In this document: positions 7,673-15,620 of the stretch, in pieces
Position numbering within the stretch: position 1 is the stretch's first letter
How the letters are laid out: each line of letters starts with the position of its first letter
Source of the DNA: an uncultured Clostridia bacterium
Lineage (GTDB): Bacteria; Bacillota; Clostridia; Peptostreptococcales; Anaerovoracaceae
Direction: 5' to 3'
Assembly (NCBI GenBank): GCA_944383465.1
Contig: CALWPQ010000033.1
Location: 1 to 64,000 of the forward strand
DNA length: 64,000 nucleotides
Notes under the pieces: model-generated
Database searches by the model: none
Seen by the model: only the letters and a program-made list of their open reading frames with translations
What the model was told of the DNA's origin: nothing
Made by a program: the position numbers and the translations under genes

Positions 7673-9010
7673 ATGAAAACCGAAAGAGTATATCAAAAAG
7701 ATGTTTATATGAAAGAATGCGCAGCCCGAATTATTTCCTGTGAACCGACTGATGGCGGAATCTTGCTCGAATTTGACAAAACCATTTTTTTCCCCACAGG
7801 CGGCGGTCAATCGTGTGACACAGGCTTTATTTACATACTCGGCGATGAAAACAGCAAAGCAAAAAACACCGCCGATACAAAAATCGCCGCTTTTGAAATT
7901 GTAAGCGTATTTGAAGACGGCAAGCGCGTACTGCACAGGGCAATACCTCTTTATGATAATTGCCCGGCCGCAGAGGCAGCGGACGTTTCTGCACAATCCG
8001 CTTCTTTAAGCTTAGCGGATATTGGCATGCGCGTGCTGCAAAAAATTGACTGGGAGCGCCGTTTCGACAATATGCAGCGGCACTGCGGAGAGCATATACT
8101 TTCGGGTATGTTCTACAGCAAGTTTGGCGGAGTAAACCGCGGTTTTCATATGGGTGAGGCTTATATGACAATTGACATAAGTCTTGAAAAAAATCCAGCC
8201 TACAATACCCTCACCTGGGATATGGCAAAAGAGGCTGAGCTCGCTGCAAATGAAGTCATCTGGAACGACAGGCAAATCACAACGCACCGATTTAAAACTC
8301 GCGAAGAAGCCTCAGCTATGCCGCTCAGAAAAGCTCTTACCATAGACGAGGATATCTCGATAGTATGCATTGGAAGCATCGAAAACGCATCGGACTGCGT
8401 CGCCTGCTGCGGCACGCACCCATCGAGTGCAGGACAGGTCGGTCTTATTAAAATATGGAAAATAGAGCCCAACAAAGGAATGTTCCGCATTTACTGCGAA
8501 GCCGGCAGACGCGCATATCTCGATTATGAAAAAAAGCACGACATAATTACCGCAATAGAAAACAAATACAGCGCCGGTACAGACGACCTTGAAGAAAAAA
8601 TGGCGATAGCCGACGAAAAAGCAAAGGCTGTGCGCATGGAGCTTGCTGCTATGCGAAAAATCGTCATTGGCAGCCGCACAGCGGATATAGAAAACGAAAG
8701 GCAGCAAGACGGTCACAGCTCTCCGCTTATAGTTCGCAGATACAATGATATAAAACCTGATGATCTTCTGCACATCGGCAAGCCGTTCATAGGAAGCATC
8801 GGGAAGCTTCTCGTTCTTGCCGATACAAACTCAAATACCGTGATGCTCTTTTCGGACGGCAAGCGCTTTGACTGTGGCCGCCTCATAAAAGAAAACGCGC
8901 CGATTTACAACGGCAAAGGAGGCGGCCGCGCAGATAATGCCAGAGCCATATTCCCAAATGCCGAATACCTTGAGACTTTTATCGACCTGCTCGGCAAACA
9001 CCTTCGCTAA
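7673..9010 (+). CDS. Alanyl-tRNA editing protein, AlaX long form with DHHA1 domain
   Basis: 445 residues. It is a free-standing homologue of the AlaRS editing domain that hydrolyses Ser-tRNA(Ala) or Gly-tRNA(Ala). The N-terminal beta-barrel has FPTGGGQSCDTG at 40-51. The editing site has H137 and H141 (HCGEH) and a Cys/His pair in CVACCGTHPSSAGQVG. A helical linker of about residues 290-340 follows, then a C-terminal DHHA1 domain ending in the GKGGGRADNAR motif. This order equals the AlaX-L class and the C-terminal half of AlaRS without its catalytic core. It has a weak ribosome site (AAAGGGA) and is monocistronic. Confidence 0.92.
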   Translation: MKTERVYQKDVYMKECAARIISCEPTDGGILLEFDKTIFFPTGGGQSCDTGFIYILGDENSKAKNTADTKIAAFEIVSVFEDGKRVLHRAIPLYDNCPAAEAADVSAQSASLSLADIGMRVLQKIDWERRFDNMQRHCGEHILSGMFYSKFGGVNRGFHMGEAYMTIDISLEKNPAYNTLTWDMAKEAELAANEVIWNDRQITTHRFKTREEASAMPLRKALTIDEDISIVCIGSIENASDCVACCGTHPSSAGQVGLIKIWKIEPNKGMFRIYCEAGRRAYLDYEKKHDIITAIENKYSAGTDDLEEKMAIADEKAKAVRMELAAMRKIVIGSRTADIENERQQDGHSSPLIVRRYNDIKPDDLLHIGKPFIGSIGKLLVLADTNSNTVMLFSDGKRFDCGRLIKENAPIYNGKGGGRADNARAIFPNAEYLETFIDLLGKHLR

Positions 9011-9094
9011 ATGCGCTGCTGACAAAAGCCTGCGCATTTGCAATTAGCAGCCGGTATAGCGTTATTAAATTTTGTCATTCCGTGAATATTTTTG

Positions 9095-9124
9095 TTGCCG
9101 TCCCGCACTGCCGCATGATATGAT
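9095..9124 (+). promoter_or_regulatory. Probable promoter of the acetate transporter gene
   Basis: TTGCCG (9095-9100), an 18-bp spacer, TATGAT (9119-9124). Confidence 0.45.
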
Positions 9125-9164
9125 ATTGATACTATAACGCCTTGAAAGGAATGGTAACAACAAT

Positions 9165-9713
9165 ATGGAAACAGCTAAAACACACGCAAATCCCGGACCA
9201 CTCGGACTTATCGGTTTCGGTATGACAACAGTGCTCTTAAATCTGCACAATGCCGATATTATGCCTCTTTCGATAGTGATAGTCGCTATGGGCATTGCGC
9301 TCGGCGGCCTTGCTCAAATTATTGCAGGCATTCTCGAATTTAAAAACGGCAACACGTTTGGAGGTACTGCTTTCACCGCGTACGGATGCTTTTGGTGGTC
9401 GCTCGTAATCATCTGGATACTGCCTGTATCAAATGCTGCAGACAGCTTTTCAATGGGCGCATATCTCCTGCTCTGGGCAATATTTACAGGCGGTATGTTC
9501 GCAGGGGCACTGAAGCACAATACTATTACAAAGCTCGTATTCGGTTCGCTTACGCTTTTATTCCTGCTTCTCTCAATAGGAGATTTTACCGAAAACCATA
9601 CGATTACGCTTATTGCCGGCTACGAAGGAATTATCTGTGGTTTTACAGCCATTTACAGCGCTATCGGTCAGATAATAAACAACGAACACGGCAGGGAAAT
9701 AGTCAAGCTGTAA
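9165..9713 (+). CDS. satP: GPR1/FUN34/YaaH-family acetate/succinate transporter
   Basis: 182 residues, six hydrophobic segments and almost no soluble parts. The family signature NPGPLGLIGFG is at residues 9-19, followed by TTVLLNLHNA, and EFKNGNTFGGTAFTAYGCFW matches the second conserved block. SatP (YaaH) of E. coli takes up acetate and succinate with protons, and archaeal and fungal members act on acetate. In a fermentative anaerobe, export or exchange of acetate is equally possible. It is monocistronic with a terminator at 9795-9831. The family is sure; direction and substrate are inferred. Confidence 0.92.
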   Translation: METAKTHANPGPLGLIGFGMTTVLLNLHNADIMPLSIVIVAMGIALGGLAQIIAGILEFKNGNTFGGTAFTAYGCFWWSLVIIWILPVSNAADSFSMGAYLLLWAIFTGGMFAGALKHNTITKLVFGSLTLLFLLLSIGDFTENHTITLIAGYEGIICGFTAIYSAIGQIINNEHGREIVKL

Positions 9714-9794
9714 AAACAAATTACAGTTAAATTGCAATCATTTGCCGCACGTGGCAGTCTGCAAGGTTTTAAAAATAAAACAAATAAGCAAATA

Positions 9795-9831
9795 AAAGAG
9801 TCTCTCGGATTTCTCCGAAAGCCTCTTTTTT
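9795..9831 (+). terminator. Rho-independent terminator after satP
   Basis: AAAAGAG...TCGGA-TTTC-TCCGA...CTCTTTT stem followed by a T run. Confidence 0.88.
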
Positions 9832-9946
9832 ATTTTGTCTTCTATTCATATACGCTGCTTGGATATTTCGTGTTTATCAATTATAAAGTCCGCGTTAAAC
9901 AAAGATAAAAAAGCTTGCATTATCTATCATACAGCCGCTTATACAA

Positions 9947-9975
9947 TTGACATTGCGCTCTTTTTAATATATAAT
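9947..9975 (+). promoter_or_regulatory. Consensus sigma-A promoter of the SDR-Ldh2 operon
   Basis: Perfect TTGACA (9947-9952), 17-bp spacer, perfect TATAAT (9970-9975). Confidence 0.88.
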
Positions 9976-10037
9976 TTAGTGATGGAATTTTTCAAAATAT
10001 TTCTAATATTTTATCCACAATATGGGAGGTATTATAA

Positions 10038-10811
10038 ATGAACAAAAACAGATTTGACGGCCAGATAGCAATTGTTACCGGCGGAGGCACAGGTATAGGA
10101 AGGGCTATCGCAAAGCAGCTTGCAGCAGAGGGGGCTGAGATGGTAGTTATCGTCGGCAGAAGAGCGGACAAGCTTCAAAGCGTTGTTGACGAGATTGGCA
10201 AAGACCACGCCTGCGCAATCAGCGCCGATGTAAGCAGCGAGGAAGATGTAAAGACTCTTGTCGCGGAAGTTGAAAAGCGCTTCGGCAAAATTGATGTTCT
10301 CGCAAATATCGCCGGCATTTCCGGTCCAAGCGCTCCTGCCGAGGATTATTCGTTTGAAGATTTCAAGAGAGTGTACGAAATCAATGTCTTCGGCACTTTC
10401 CTTATGATGAAGTACTGCATTCCTGTAATGAAGAAAAACGGCAAGGGCGCTATCGTAAACACCTGCTCGTGTTCAGGAATGAGAGGCTACGACCTCGAGA
10501 TTGGTTACGGCTCGAGCAAATTTGCTGTGCTCGGTCTCACTATGAACGCAGCAGGTGAAAATGGAAGAACCGGCATCAGAGTAAACTGCTTCTCACCAGG
10601 ATGGGTTGACACAGAAATGCTCGACGGCATCCTCTCGCAGTATTCCGATGCAGGTGCAGCTCAGGACAAAAACGCTCTCAACAACGGCACTATGGACAGA
10701 CCAAGCACGCCGGAGGAAATGGCAGAGGTGGCTTGCTTCCTGCTTTCGGACGAAGCAAGATATGTAAACGGCGCCAACTTTGTATGTGACGGAGGTAAAA
10801 CTCTTCAATAA
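10038..10811 (+). CDS. Short-chain dehydrogenase/reductase (SDR)
   Basis: 257 residues of a classical SDR. The Rossmann motif TGGGTGIGRAIA is near the N terminus, NIAGISG marks the NNAG-type position, the catalytic Ser lies in CSCSG, and YGSSK gives the catalytic YxxxK. PGWVDTEM follows, and the C-terminal YVNGANFVCDGG is standard. The cofactor is NAD or NADP. GGGAGG lies 9 bases before the ATG. It is the first gene of a two-gene operon under a consensus promoter, followed after 15 bases by an Ldh2-type dehydrogenase. The substrate cannot be told from sequence; a hydroxy-acid, ketone or sugar-alcohol step shared with its neighbour is a guess. Confidence 0.9.
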   Translation: MNKNRFDGQIAIVTGGGTGIGRAIAKQLAAEGAEMVVIVGRRADKLQSVVDEIGKDHACAISADVSSEEDVKTLVAEVEKRFGKIDVLANIAGISGPSAPAEDYSFEDFKRVYEINVFGTFLMMKYCIPVMKKNGKGAIVNTCSCSGMRGYDLEIGYGSSKFAVLGLTMNAAGENGRTGIRVNCFSPGWVDTEMLDGILSQYSDAGAAQDKNALNNGTMDRPSTPEEMAEVACFLLSDEARYVNGANFVCDGGKTLQ

Positions 10812-10826
10812 AGGAGTTATACTAAA

Positions 10827-11831
10827 ATGTACAAAACAGTAAAGGTAAGCGAGCTGCGCGACTTAACTGTCCGCATACTGACAGCAGCAGGCGAAACAGA
10901 GGAAAACGCGCTGCTCGTGTTTGAAAATCTGCTTGAAGACGAATATATGGGCAAGTCATCACATGGCTTTTACCGCATTCCTGCGATCGCTCGCTACAGC
11001 AGAAGCCGCAAGGAGCGTACCGATTTAAATATCAGTATAAATGACAATGTTATATCTGTGGATGGATGCCAAAATCTCAGTTTTGTAGCGGTAAAGAAAG
11101 CCTGCGACAGCATAGTCGAGCTTGCAAAAACAAAATCTGTAATCATCGCAGGTGTGCACAACTACGTCGGCGAAACAACGGGAGCTCTCGGTTACTACAC
11201 CCGTTTCCTCGCACGCAGCGGACTCATCAGTATGATGTTCTGCCGCGCGTCGGCATCAGTTGCTCCTTATGGAGGTATGGAGCCGCATATCGGTACAAAC
11301 CCGATTTCATTTGCAATCCCGGCCGCAGATTCGCCTGTAGTATGCGATGTATCTACCGCCGGTATCAGCTACGGCAAACTTGCAATACTCGCCAAATCGG
11401 GCGAGCAGGCTCCTGAAAATGTTATTTTAAACAAGGACGGTTACCCTACAACAGATCCGCTCGATATGATAGAGCGCGGCGGCACTCAGCTTCCGCTCGC
11501 AGGCCACAAAGGTTATGCGCTCGGTATTGCCTCCGAAATCCTGGCCGGACTTGTTGTGGGCGCGCAGAGCGGCAACGGCGAAGGCATCCCGGAAGGTACA
11601 GACGGAACACTCATTATCGTCTTTAAGCCCGATCTTTTTATCGGTGCAGAAACTTTTACGCTCAATATGGACGCTTTTCTCACGGAAATTAAAAACGCAA
11701 AGCCTGCGCCGGGCTCAAGCGGCGTGAGAATTCCCGGCCAGTATGACACTGAAGAATACGAAGCAAAGAAAGCAAGCGGCGAAATTACGCTGCTTACGGA
11801 AGTATATAACGATATGCTTGCGTGTCTTTAA
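10827..11831 (+). CDS. Malate/L-lactate/ureidoglycolate dehydrogenase family (Ldh_2)
   Basis: 334 residues. Members oxidise or reduce 2-hydroxy/2-oxo acids (malate, lactate, ureidoglycolate, sulfolactate) with NAD(P) through a fold distinct from classical LDH. Family signatures are SSHGFYRIP at about 44-52, GETTGALGYY, HIGTNPISFAIP, and the late LPLAGHKGYALGIASEILAG. It follows the SDR gene at 15 bases with AAAGGAG upstream, so the two are co-transcribed. It ends at a hairpin shared with the convergent elaA gene. The substrate is unresolved. Confidence 0.9.
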   Translation: MYKTVKVSELRDLTVRILTAAGETEENALLVFENLLEDEYMGKSSHGFYRIPAIARYSRSRKERTDLNISINDNVISVDGCQNLSFVAVKKACDSIVELAKTKSVIIAGVHNYVGETTGALGYYTRFLARSGLISMMFCRASASVAPYGGMEPHIGTNPISFAIPAADSPVVCDVSTAGISYGKLAILAKSGEQAPENVILNKDGYPTTDPLDMIERGGTQLPLAGHKGYALGIASEILAGLVVGAQSGNGEGIPEGTDGTLIIVFKPDLFIGAETFTLNMDAFLTEIKNAKPAPGSSGVRIPGQYDTEEYEAKKASGEITLLTEVYNDMLACL

Positions 11832-11844
11832 TACAAGCTATAAA

Positions 11845-11882
11845 AAAATGCGCTGCAGAATCATTTTCTGCGGCGCATTTCC
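11845..11882. terminator. Bidirectional terminator between Ldh2 and elaA
   Basis: AAATGCGC-T-GCAGAA / TTCTGC-G-GCGCATTT stem with T runs on both strands; it overlaps the last codons of elaA. Confidence 0.85.
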
Positions 11883-12307
11883 ATATGCGGAATTCCATCT
11901 TCAAGATATTCCTCGGAGGTAATTTCAAAACCCTCCCGAGCATAAAAACCTGTCGCATAAGTCTGTGCCGAAAGACACATCTCCTGTGGGTTCATCATTT
12001 TCTCGGCAGCTTTTATGCCCTCTCCCAACAGCCTGCCGCCAAGTCCTGTACCGCGCATTCTCTTGCTCGTTACCACACGCCCTATCTGCACAGTGTCATT
12101 CTCGCCCTCTTTTTTAAAGAAACGCAGGTATGCCGCTATAGTTTCATCTTCATTCTCATAGAAAATATGAATGCTCCTGTAATCTATATCATCAAGATCG
12201 GGATAAATACAGTTTTGCTCGACAACGAACACATCCGCTCTAAGTTTCAAAATCTCATAAAGTTCTTTCGTCGTGAGCTCATCAAAGGTTTTAATTTTCA
12301 CTTCCAT
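11861..12307 (-). CDS. elaA: GNAT acetyltransferase, ElaA family
   Basis: 148 residues. The ElaA pattern is clear: LRADVFVVEQNCIYPDLDDID at the N terminus, the acetyl-CoA loop RVVTSKRMRGTGLGGRLL, and the C-terminal FYAREGFEITSEEYLEDGIPH motif. ElaA proteins are GNAT N-acyltransferases whose physiological substrate is not settled. The gene begins 6 bases after the SCIFF maturase stop and is therefore the third gene of the scf operon. Whether it has any role in the SCIFF pathway is unknown; it may just be a passenger. Confidence 0.9.
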   Translation of the reverse strand: MEVKIKTFDELTTKELYEILKLRADVFVVEQNCIYPDLDDIDYRSIHIFYENEDETIAAYLRFFKKEGENDTVQIGRVVTSKRMRGTGLGGRLLGEGIKAAEKMMNPQEMCLSAQTYATGFYAREGFEITSEEYLEDGIPHMEMRRRK

Positions 12308-12313
12308 TAGTCT

Positions 12314-13705
12314 CTACCTTCCCTTCTTTTCTGCCAGCAGCCTGGATGCGGCCACCATAATCGCGCATTCCATTCTCTTTTTGAAAAGTTCGCAGCCATT
12401 TTTGTATACACCGCGGACCGAGCCCGTCGAGTGATAGGCATTGGCCGCACAGCCGCCCGAACAATACAGTCTTGCCCAGCAGTCACGGCATTCTTCTCTC
12501 GCATAGACATTGCAGCCTGCAAATTCCTTTTGGACTCTGACATTACTCACTCCGTTCCATATATCTCCGAGCTTAAAATCCTCTTCGCCGACAAACTGAT
12601 GGCACGGATAAAGATCTCCCCACGGGGTCACCGCCATATACTCCGTACCCGATCCACATCCTGATATTCGCTTGTAAATGCATGGACCGCCTTTAAGATC
12701 TATCATATAATGATAAAAAGTGAAAGGCTTTCCCTCTGCATCACGCTCAAGCATAAGCTCTGCCAGCTTTTCGTACTGCTCCATTACTATTTTCAGGTCA
12801 TCTTTCGTAAGCTCCTCCGGGTCTCCCGGCGCACATACTACAGGCTCCATAGAAAGCTCCGTAAATCCGAGCTCCAGCATTTTTTCTATATCAGCAAGAA
12901 AATCGGGATTAGCATGAGTAAAGGTTCCGCGCATATAATAGCCCTTATTGCCGCGCGCCTTTACGAGCTTCTGAAATTTAGGTACTATACGCTCCCAGCT
13001 TCCGTTCCCAGCATAGTCCACACGATAGCGGTCATGTATCTCCTTGCGTCCATCGAGGCTAAGCACCACATTGCTCATCTCACGATTGCAAAAATCTATT
13101 ACATCATCGTCTATGAGCATTCCGTTTGTCGTAAGCGTAAAGCGAAAATTCTTGCCCTTTTCCTTTTCAATACTTCGAGCATACTGCGTCAGCTGCTTTA
13201 CGACATCGAAATTCATAAGCGGCTCGCCGCCAAAAAAATCAACTTCGAGGTTGCGGCGCGTTCCCGAATTTTCTATGAGAAAATCAAGCGCGCGTTTGCC
13301 CGTATCAAAGCTCATAACAGCACGGTCGCCGTGATATTTGCCTTGACTGGCGAAACAGTATGAACAGGTGAGATTGCAGGTATGAGCCACATGCAGGCAG
13401 AGCGCTTTGATTACGCCCGCCGTCTTTTCTTTAAGCTCACCCGCCATTGGCTCGAATATGTCCTGGGTAAAAAGCCTGCCTTTTGCCGCAAGCTCCGCTA
13501 CCTGATCATAACATTCGCTTATGTCCTCTGCCGTAACATCGCTTCCAACACTGTATTTTTGCGTAATTTTTTCAATAACCGTATTCCTATCCTCTTCTTC
13601 AAAAAGCTCTATTATATCGTATGCTATATCGTCTACCGCATGAATCGAGCCTGAACAGACATCTATGACGATGTTATATTCTCCGAGCTTATACTGATGT
13701 ACCAT
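12314..13705 (-). CDS. scfB: SCIFF radical SAM maturase
   Basis: 463 residues from the ATG at 13705 (AAAGGGA upstream; the frame is open 16 codons further but without a ribosome site). It installs thioether cross-links on the six-cysteine SCIFF peptide. Residues 1-95 form the peptide-recognition part (KLGEYNIVIDVCSGSIHAVDD). The radical SAM cluster is C110, C114, C117 (CNLTCSYC). FFGGEPLMNF and LTTNGMLI follow, and a C-terminal SPASM region carries multiple cysteines (CGSGTEYMAV, CHQF, CRDCWARLYCSGGC). It lies directly downstream of the SCIFF peptide, separated by a hairpin that should limit read-through. Confidence 0.97.
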   Translation of the reverse strand: MVHQYKLGEYNIVIDVCSGSIHAVDDIAYDIIELFEEEDRNTVIEKITQKYSVGSDVTAEDISECYDQVAELAAKGRLFTQDIFEPMAGELKEKTAGVIKALCLHVAHTCNLTCSYCFASQGKYHGDRAVMSFDTGKRALDFLIENSGTRRNLEVDFFGGEPLMNFDVVKQLTQYARSIEKEKGKNFRFTLTTNGMLIDDDVIDFCNREMSNVVLSLDGRKEIHDRYRVDYAGNGSWERIVPKFQKLVKARGNKGYYMRGTFTHANPDFLADIEKMLELGFTELSMEPVVCAPGDPEELTKDDLKIVMEQYEKLAELMLERDAEGKPFTFYHYMIDLKGGPCIYKRISGCGSGTEYMAVTPWGDLYPCHQFVGEEDFKLGDIWNGVSNVRVQKEFAGCNVYAREECRDCWARLYCSGGCAANAYHSTGSVRGVYKNGCELFKKRMECAIMVAASRLLAEKKGR

Positions 13706-13727
13706 TTTTGTTTTTTCCCTTTCCGAT

Positions 13728-13755
13728 AAAAATACCGCCAAAACCGGCGGCATTT
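13728..13755 (-). terminator. Attenuator hairpin between scfA and scfB
   Basis: On the minus strand a 10-bp stem AAATGCCGCC / GGCGGTATTT (plus 13746-13755 and 13730-13739) with loop GGTTTT leads into a short T run. In the peptide-maturase gap it probably works as a partial terminator that gives more peptide than enzyme. Confidence 0.7.
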
Positions 13756-13789
13756 CAGATTCGCGTTTATTTGCTTTCGCAGATCTCTC

Positions 13790-13939
13790 TTAGTTCTTCT
13801 CTGTATTCTCGCAAGTCTGGTTTGCAATGCCACAGCTTGTCTTGCAGGCCGACTGGCATGAAGTCTGGCATTCGCCGCAGCCGCCGTTCTTTGCACTTTC
13901 GCACAGATTGAGAGTTTCTATCGTTTCAATATGTTTCAT
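13790..13939 (-). CDS. scfA: SCIFF precursor peptide (six cysteines in forty-five residues)
   Basis: 49 residues, beginning MKHIETIETLNLCESAKNGG. The C-terminal part has the conserved spacing GGCGECQTSCQSACKTSC..NQTC, with cysteines at 21, 24, 28, 32, 36 and 43. It is the substrate of the adjacent maturase, which forms Cys-to-residue thioethers; the family is nearly universal in Clostridia. A seventh cysteine at position 13 is outside the core, where a non-Cys residue is usual as I remember it. GGAGG lies 8 bases upstream, and a consensus promoter is at 13975-14003. Confidence 0.97.
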   Translation of the reverse strand: MKHIETIETLNLCESAKNGGCGECQTSCQSACKTSCGIANQTCENTEKN

Positions 13940-13974
13940 TATATCTCCTCCGCTGCTCTTTAAATTTCCGTTAT

Positions 13975-14003
13975 ATTATACCGTCTTTCAGCCGCAAAGT
14001 CAA
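13975..14003 (-). promoter_or_regulatory. Sigma-A promoter of the scf operon
   Basis: TTGACT (13998-14003), 17-bp spacer, TATAAT (13975-13980) on the minus strand. Confidence 0.85.
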
Positions 14004-14091
14004 CAAATGTGCGCATATATTTTCCATCGTTAAGTTCAAGGCTCGTCTTTATAAGTATCTTATCAATTTTCTGCAAAATGTCAGACTCGCC

Positions 14092-14796
14092 CTATAAGCT
14101 TTTAAGATACTCGATTTCCTCCCGCGTAAGCTTTCTGTAATGTCCTTCCATCAGACGGCCAAGCCTGATTTCACCGAGCGCAATGCGCTCAAGCGCCGTC
14201 ACTTTGTTGCCGACAGCAGCAAACATCTTGCGCACTTGCCTGTTCTTGCCCTCGTATATCTTTATTTCAACAAGCGCCGAACGCTCGCCCTGCTTTATCA
14301 CTTTTACCTGCGCAGGAGAAGTGACAAAACCGCCTATATCAACGCCGCGGCGGAGGCGCGCGGCGCGCTCATTTGAGAGCACCCCAGCAACCTGCGCGCG
14401 GTATGTTTTGTATATGTGATGCTTAGGATGTGTAAGTCTGTAAGCCAGCTCCCCATCGTTTGTAAGTATGAGCAGCCCCGATGTGTTGTAATCGAGTCGG
14501 CCTACAGGAAAAATCCGTTCCGGTATATCGGCGACAAGATCGAGCACTGTCGCTCTTTCCTTTTCATCAGCTGATGTCGTCACATAGCCGCACGGCTTAT
14601 TTAAAAGTATATATACCTTTTTTTGCGGCTCGTAAATGCGTCTGCCTTTCACCTCAACGACATCGCTTTCTTTTACATCCGTTCCCAACTCTCTTACAAC
14701 AAAACCGTTTATTTTTACATTGCCGCAGGATATCATCTCATCCGCCTTTCGGCGGCTCGCTATTCCCGCCTGTGCTATATACTTGTTAAGTCTCAC
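14092..14796 (-). CDS. rluB: rRNA pseudouridine synthase, RsuA/RluB family
   Basis: 234 residues. An S4 RNA-binding domain (MRLNKYIAQAGIASRRKADE, residues 1-60) is followed by the pseudouridine synthase core. It contains LLNKPCGYVTT, the catalytic aspartate motif GRLDYNTSGLLILTNDG and the C-terminal EGKNRQVRKM. In Firmicutes this family is RluB (modifying the large-subunit peptidyl-transferase region, U2605 in E. coli numbering), although RsuA cannot be excluded. It is normally near scpA-scpB in Firmicutes; here that pair lies 11 kb away. Confidence 0.93.
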   Translation of the reverse strand: MRLNKYIAQAGIASRRKADEMISCGNVKINGFVVRELGTDVKESDVVEVKGRRIYEPQKKVYILLNKPCGYVTTSADEKERATVLDLVADIPERIFPVGRLDYNTSGLLILTNDGELAYRLTHPKHHIYKTYRAQVAGVLSNERAARLRRGVDIGGFVTSPAQVKVIKQGERSALVEIKIYEGKNRQVRKMFAAVGNKVTALERIALGEIRLGRLMEGHYRKLTREEIEYLKSL

Positions 14797-14897
14797 GACT
14801 TTCTCCTCTTTGTATTTTACTTTTTAATCCTCGATTGACGCGTATGCCTGCCGCAAAGCCTGCCCGCTTCAAAGCGCCGGCTTATTAGATATTAAGG

Positions 14898-15563
14898 TCA
14901 ATGTGCAGTATCCTTGTCGTAAGCGATAATTTCACCGCTTACCGCATCTATTTCGTATTCATATTCCATTCCGCCTGATAAAAATTCGATTTCATATTCG
15001 GCAGTTCCATTATCATAATCCAGCTTGAGTTTTGTAAATGTCGCTTGGCTTTCGTCAATTCCGGCATCTGTAAGCGCAATTTCCTTGGCTTTGTCTTCCC
15101 CGATATAATCCGCATTGTCTGACACCCCTGAATTTCCTGCACCCGGCGGGCCTGAACTTGCTCCTGCGTCAGAATTTCCTTGCTGCGGTACAAGCGGAAT
15201 ATCATCCTCCAAGTCAATATCGCGTTTAAGTATATATCCGTCTGTTGCCCGCAGCTCGTAGTCATATTCATAAGCAGGATCACCGCTCACAAAATTCACT
15301 TCATATACTGCAATGCCGTTTTCATAATCCATATGCGCAGTGATGTACGCCGTCTCATCAGCACTGATCCCTGCATCAGCAAGTGCGATTTCCTGCGCTC
15401 TTTGCTCGCCGATATAATCCGTCTGATTATTTTTACGCGACATTCCGCTGTATACGATAGCAACCGCTATAATCGCAGCCACAATCAAAATAACGATGGC
15501 CAAAATCACTATTGTTTTTTTGCTGCTTTTTCCCTCATTTTTTGTTCTTTCTTTTTCATTCAT
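14898..15563 (-). CDS. Membrane-anchored protein with two PepSY domains
   Basis: 221 residues. A short charged cytosolic tail is followed by one strong transmembrane helix at about 18-40 (TIVILAIVILIVAAIIAVAI). Two PepSY repeats follow: about 50-120 (DYIGEQRAQEIALADAGIS...) and 152-220 (DYIGEDKAKEIALTDAGID...), joined by a Gly/Ser/Pro-rich linker. The two repeats are clear duplicates. PepSY domains outside the membrane often act as inhibitors or sensors of peptidases. Nothing beside it shows the partner. Confidence 0.85.
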   Translation of the reverse strand: MNEKERTKNEGKSSKKTIVILAIVILIVAAIIAVAIVYSGMSRKNNQTDYIGEQRAQEIALADAGISADETAYITAHMDYENGIAVYEVNFVSGDPAYEYDYELRATDGYILKRDIDLEDDIPLVPQQGNSDAGASSGPPGAGNSGVSDNADYIGEDKAKEIALTDAGIDESQATFTKLKLDYDNGTAEYEIEFLSGGMEYEYEIDAVSGEIIAYDKDTAH

Positions 15564-15620
15564 CCTAATGTACTCCTTTTCCCTTTTTATAAATTTACTT
15601 ACGATAACTTTGTCAGTCCC

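Larger units (their letters stand above)
9714..10037. other. Intergenic region: terminator and strong promoter
   Basis: 324 bases holding the satP terminator and the promoter of the SDR operon. The AT-rich part between them (9832-9946) shows nothing recognisable. Confidence 0.7.
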
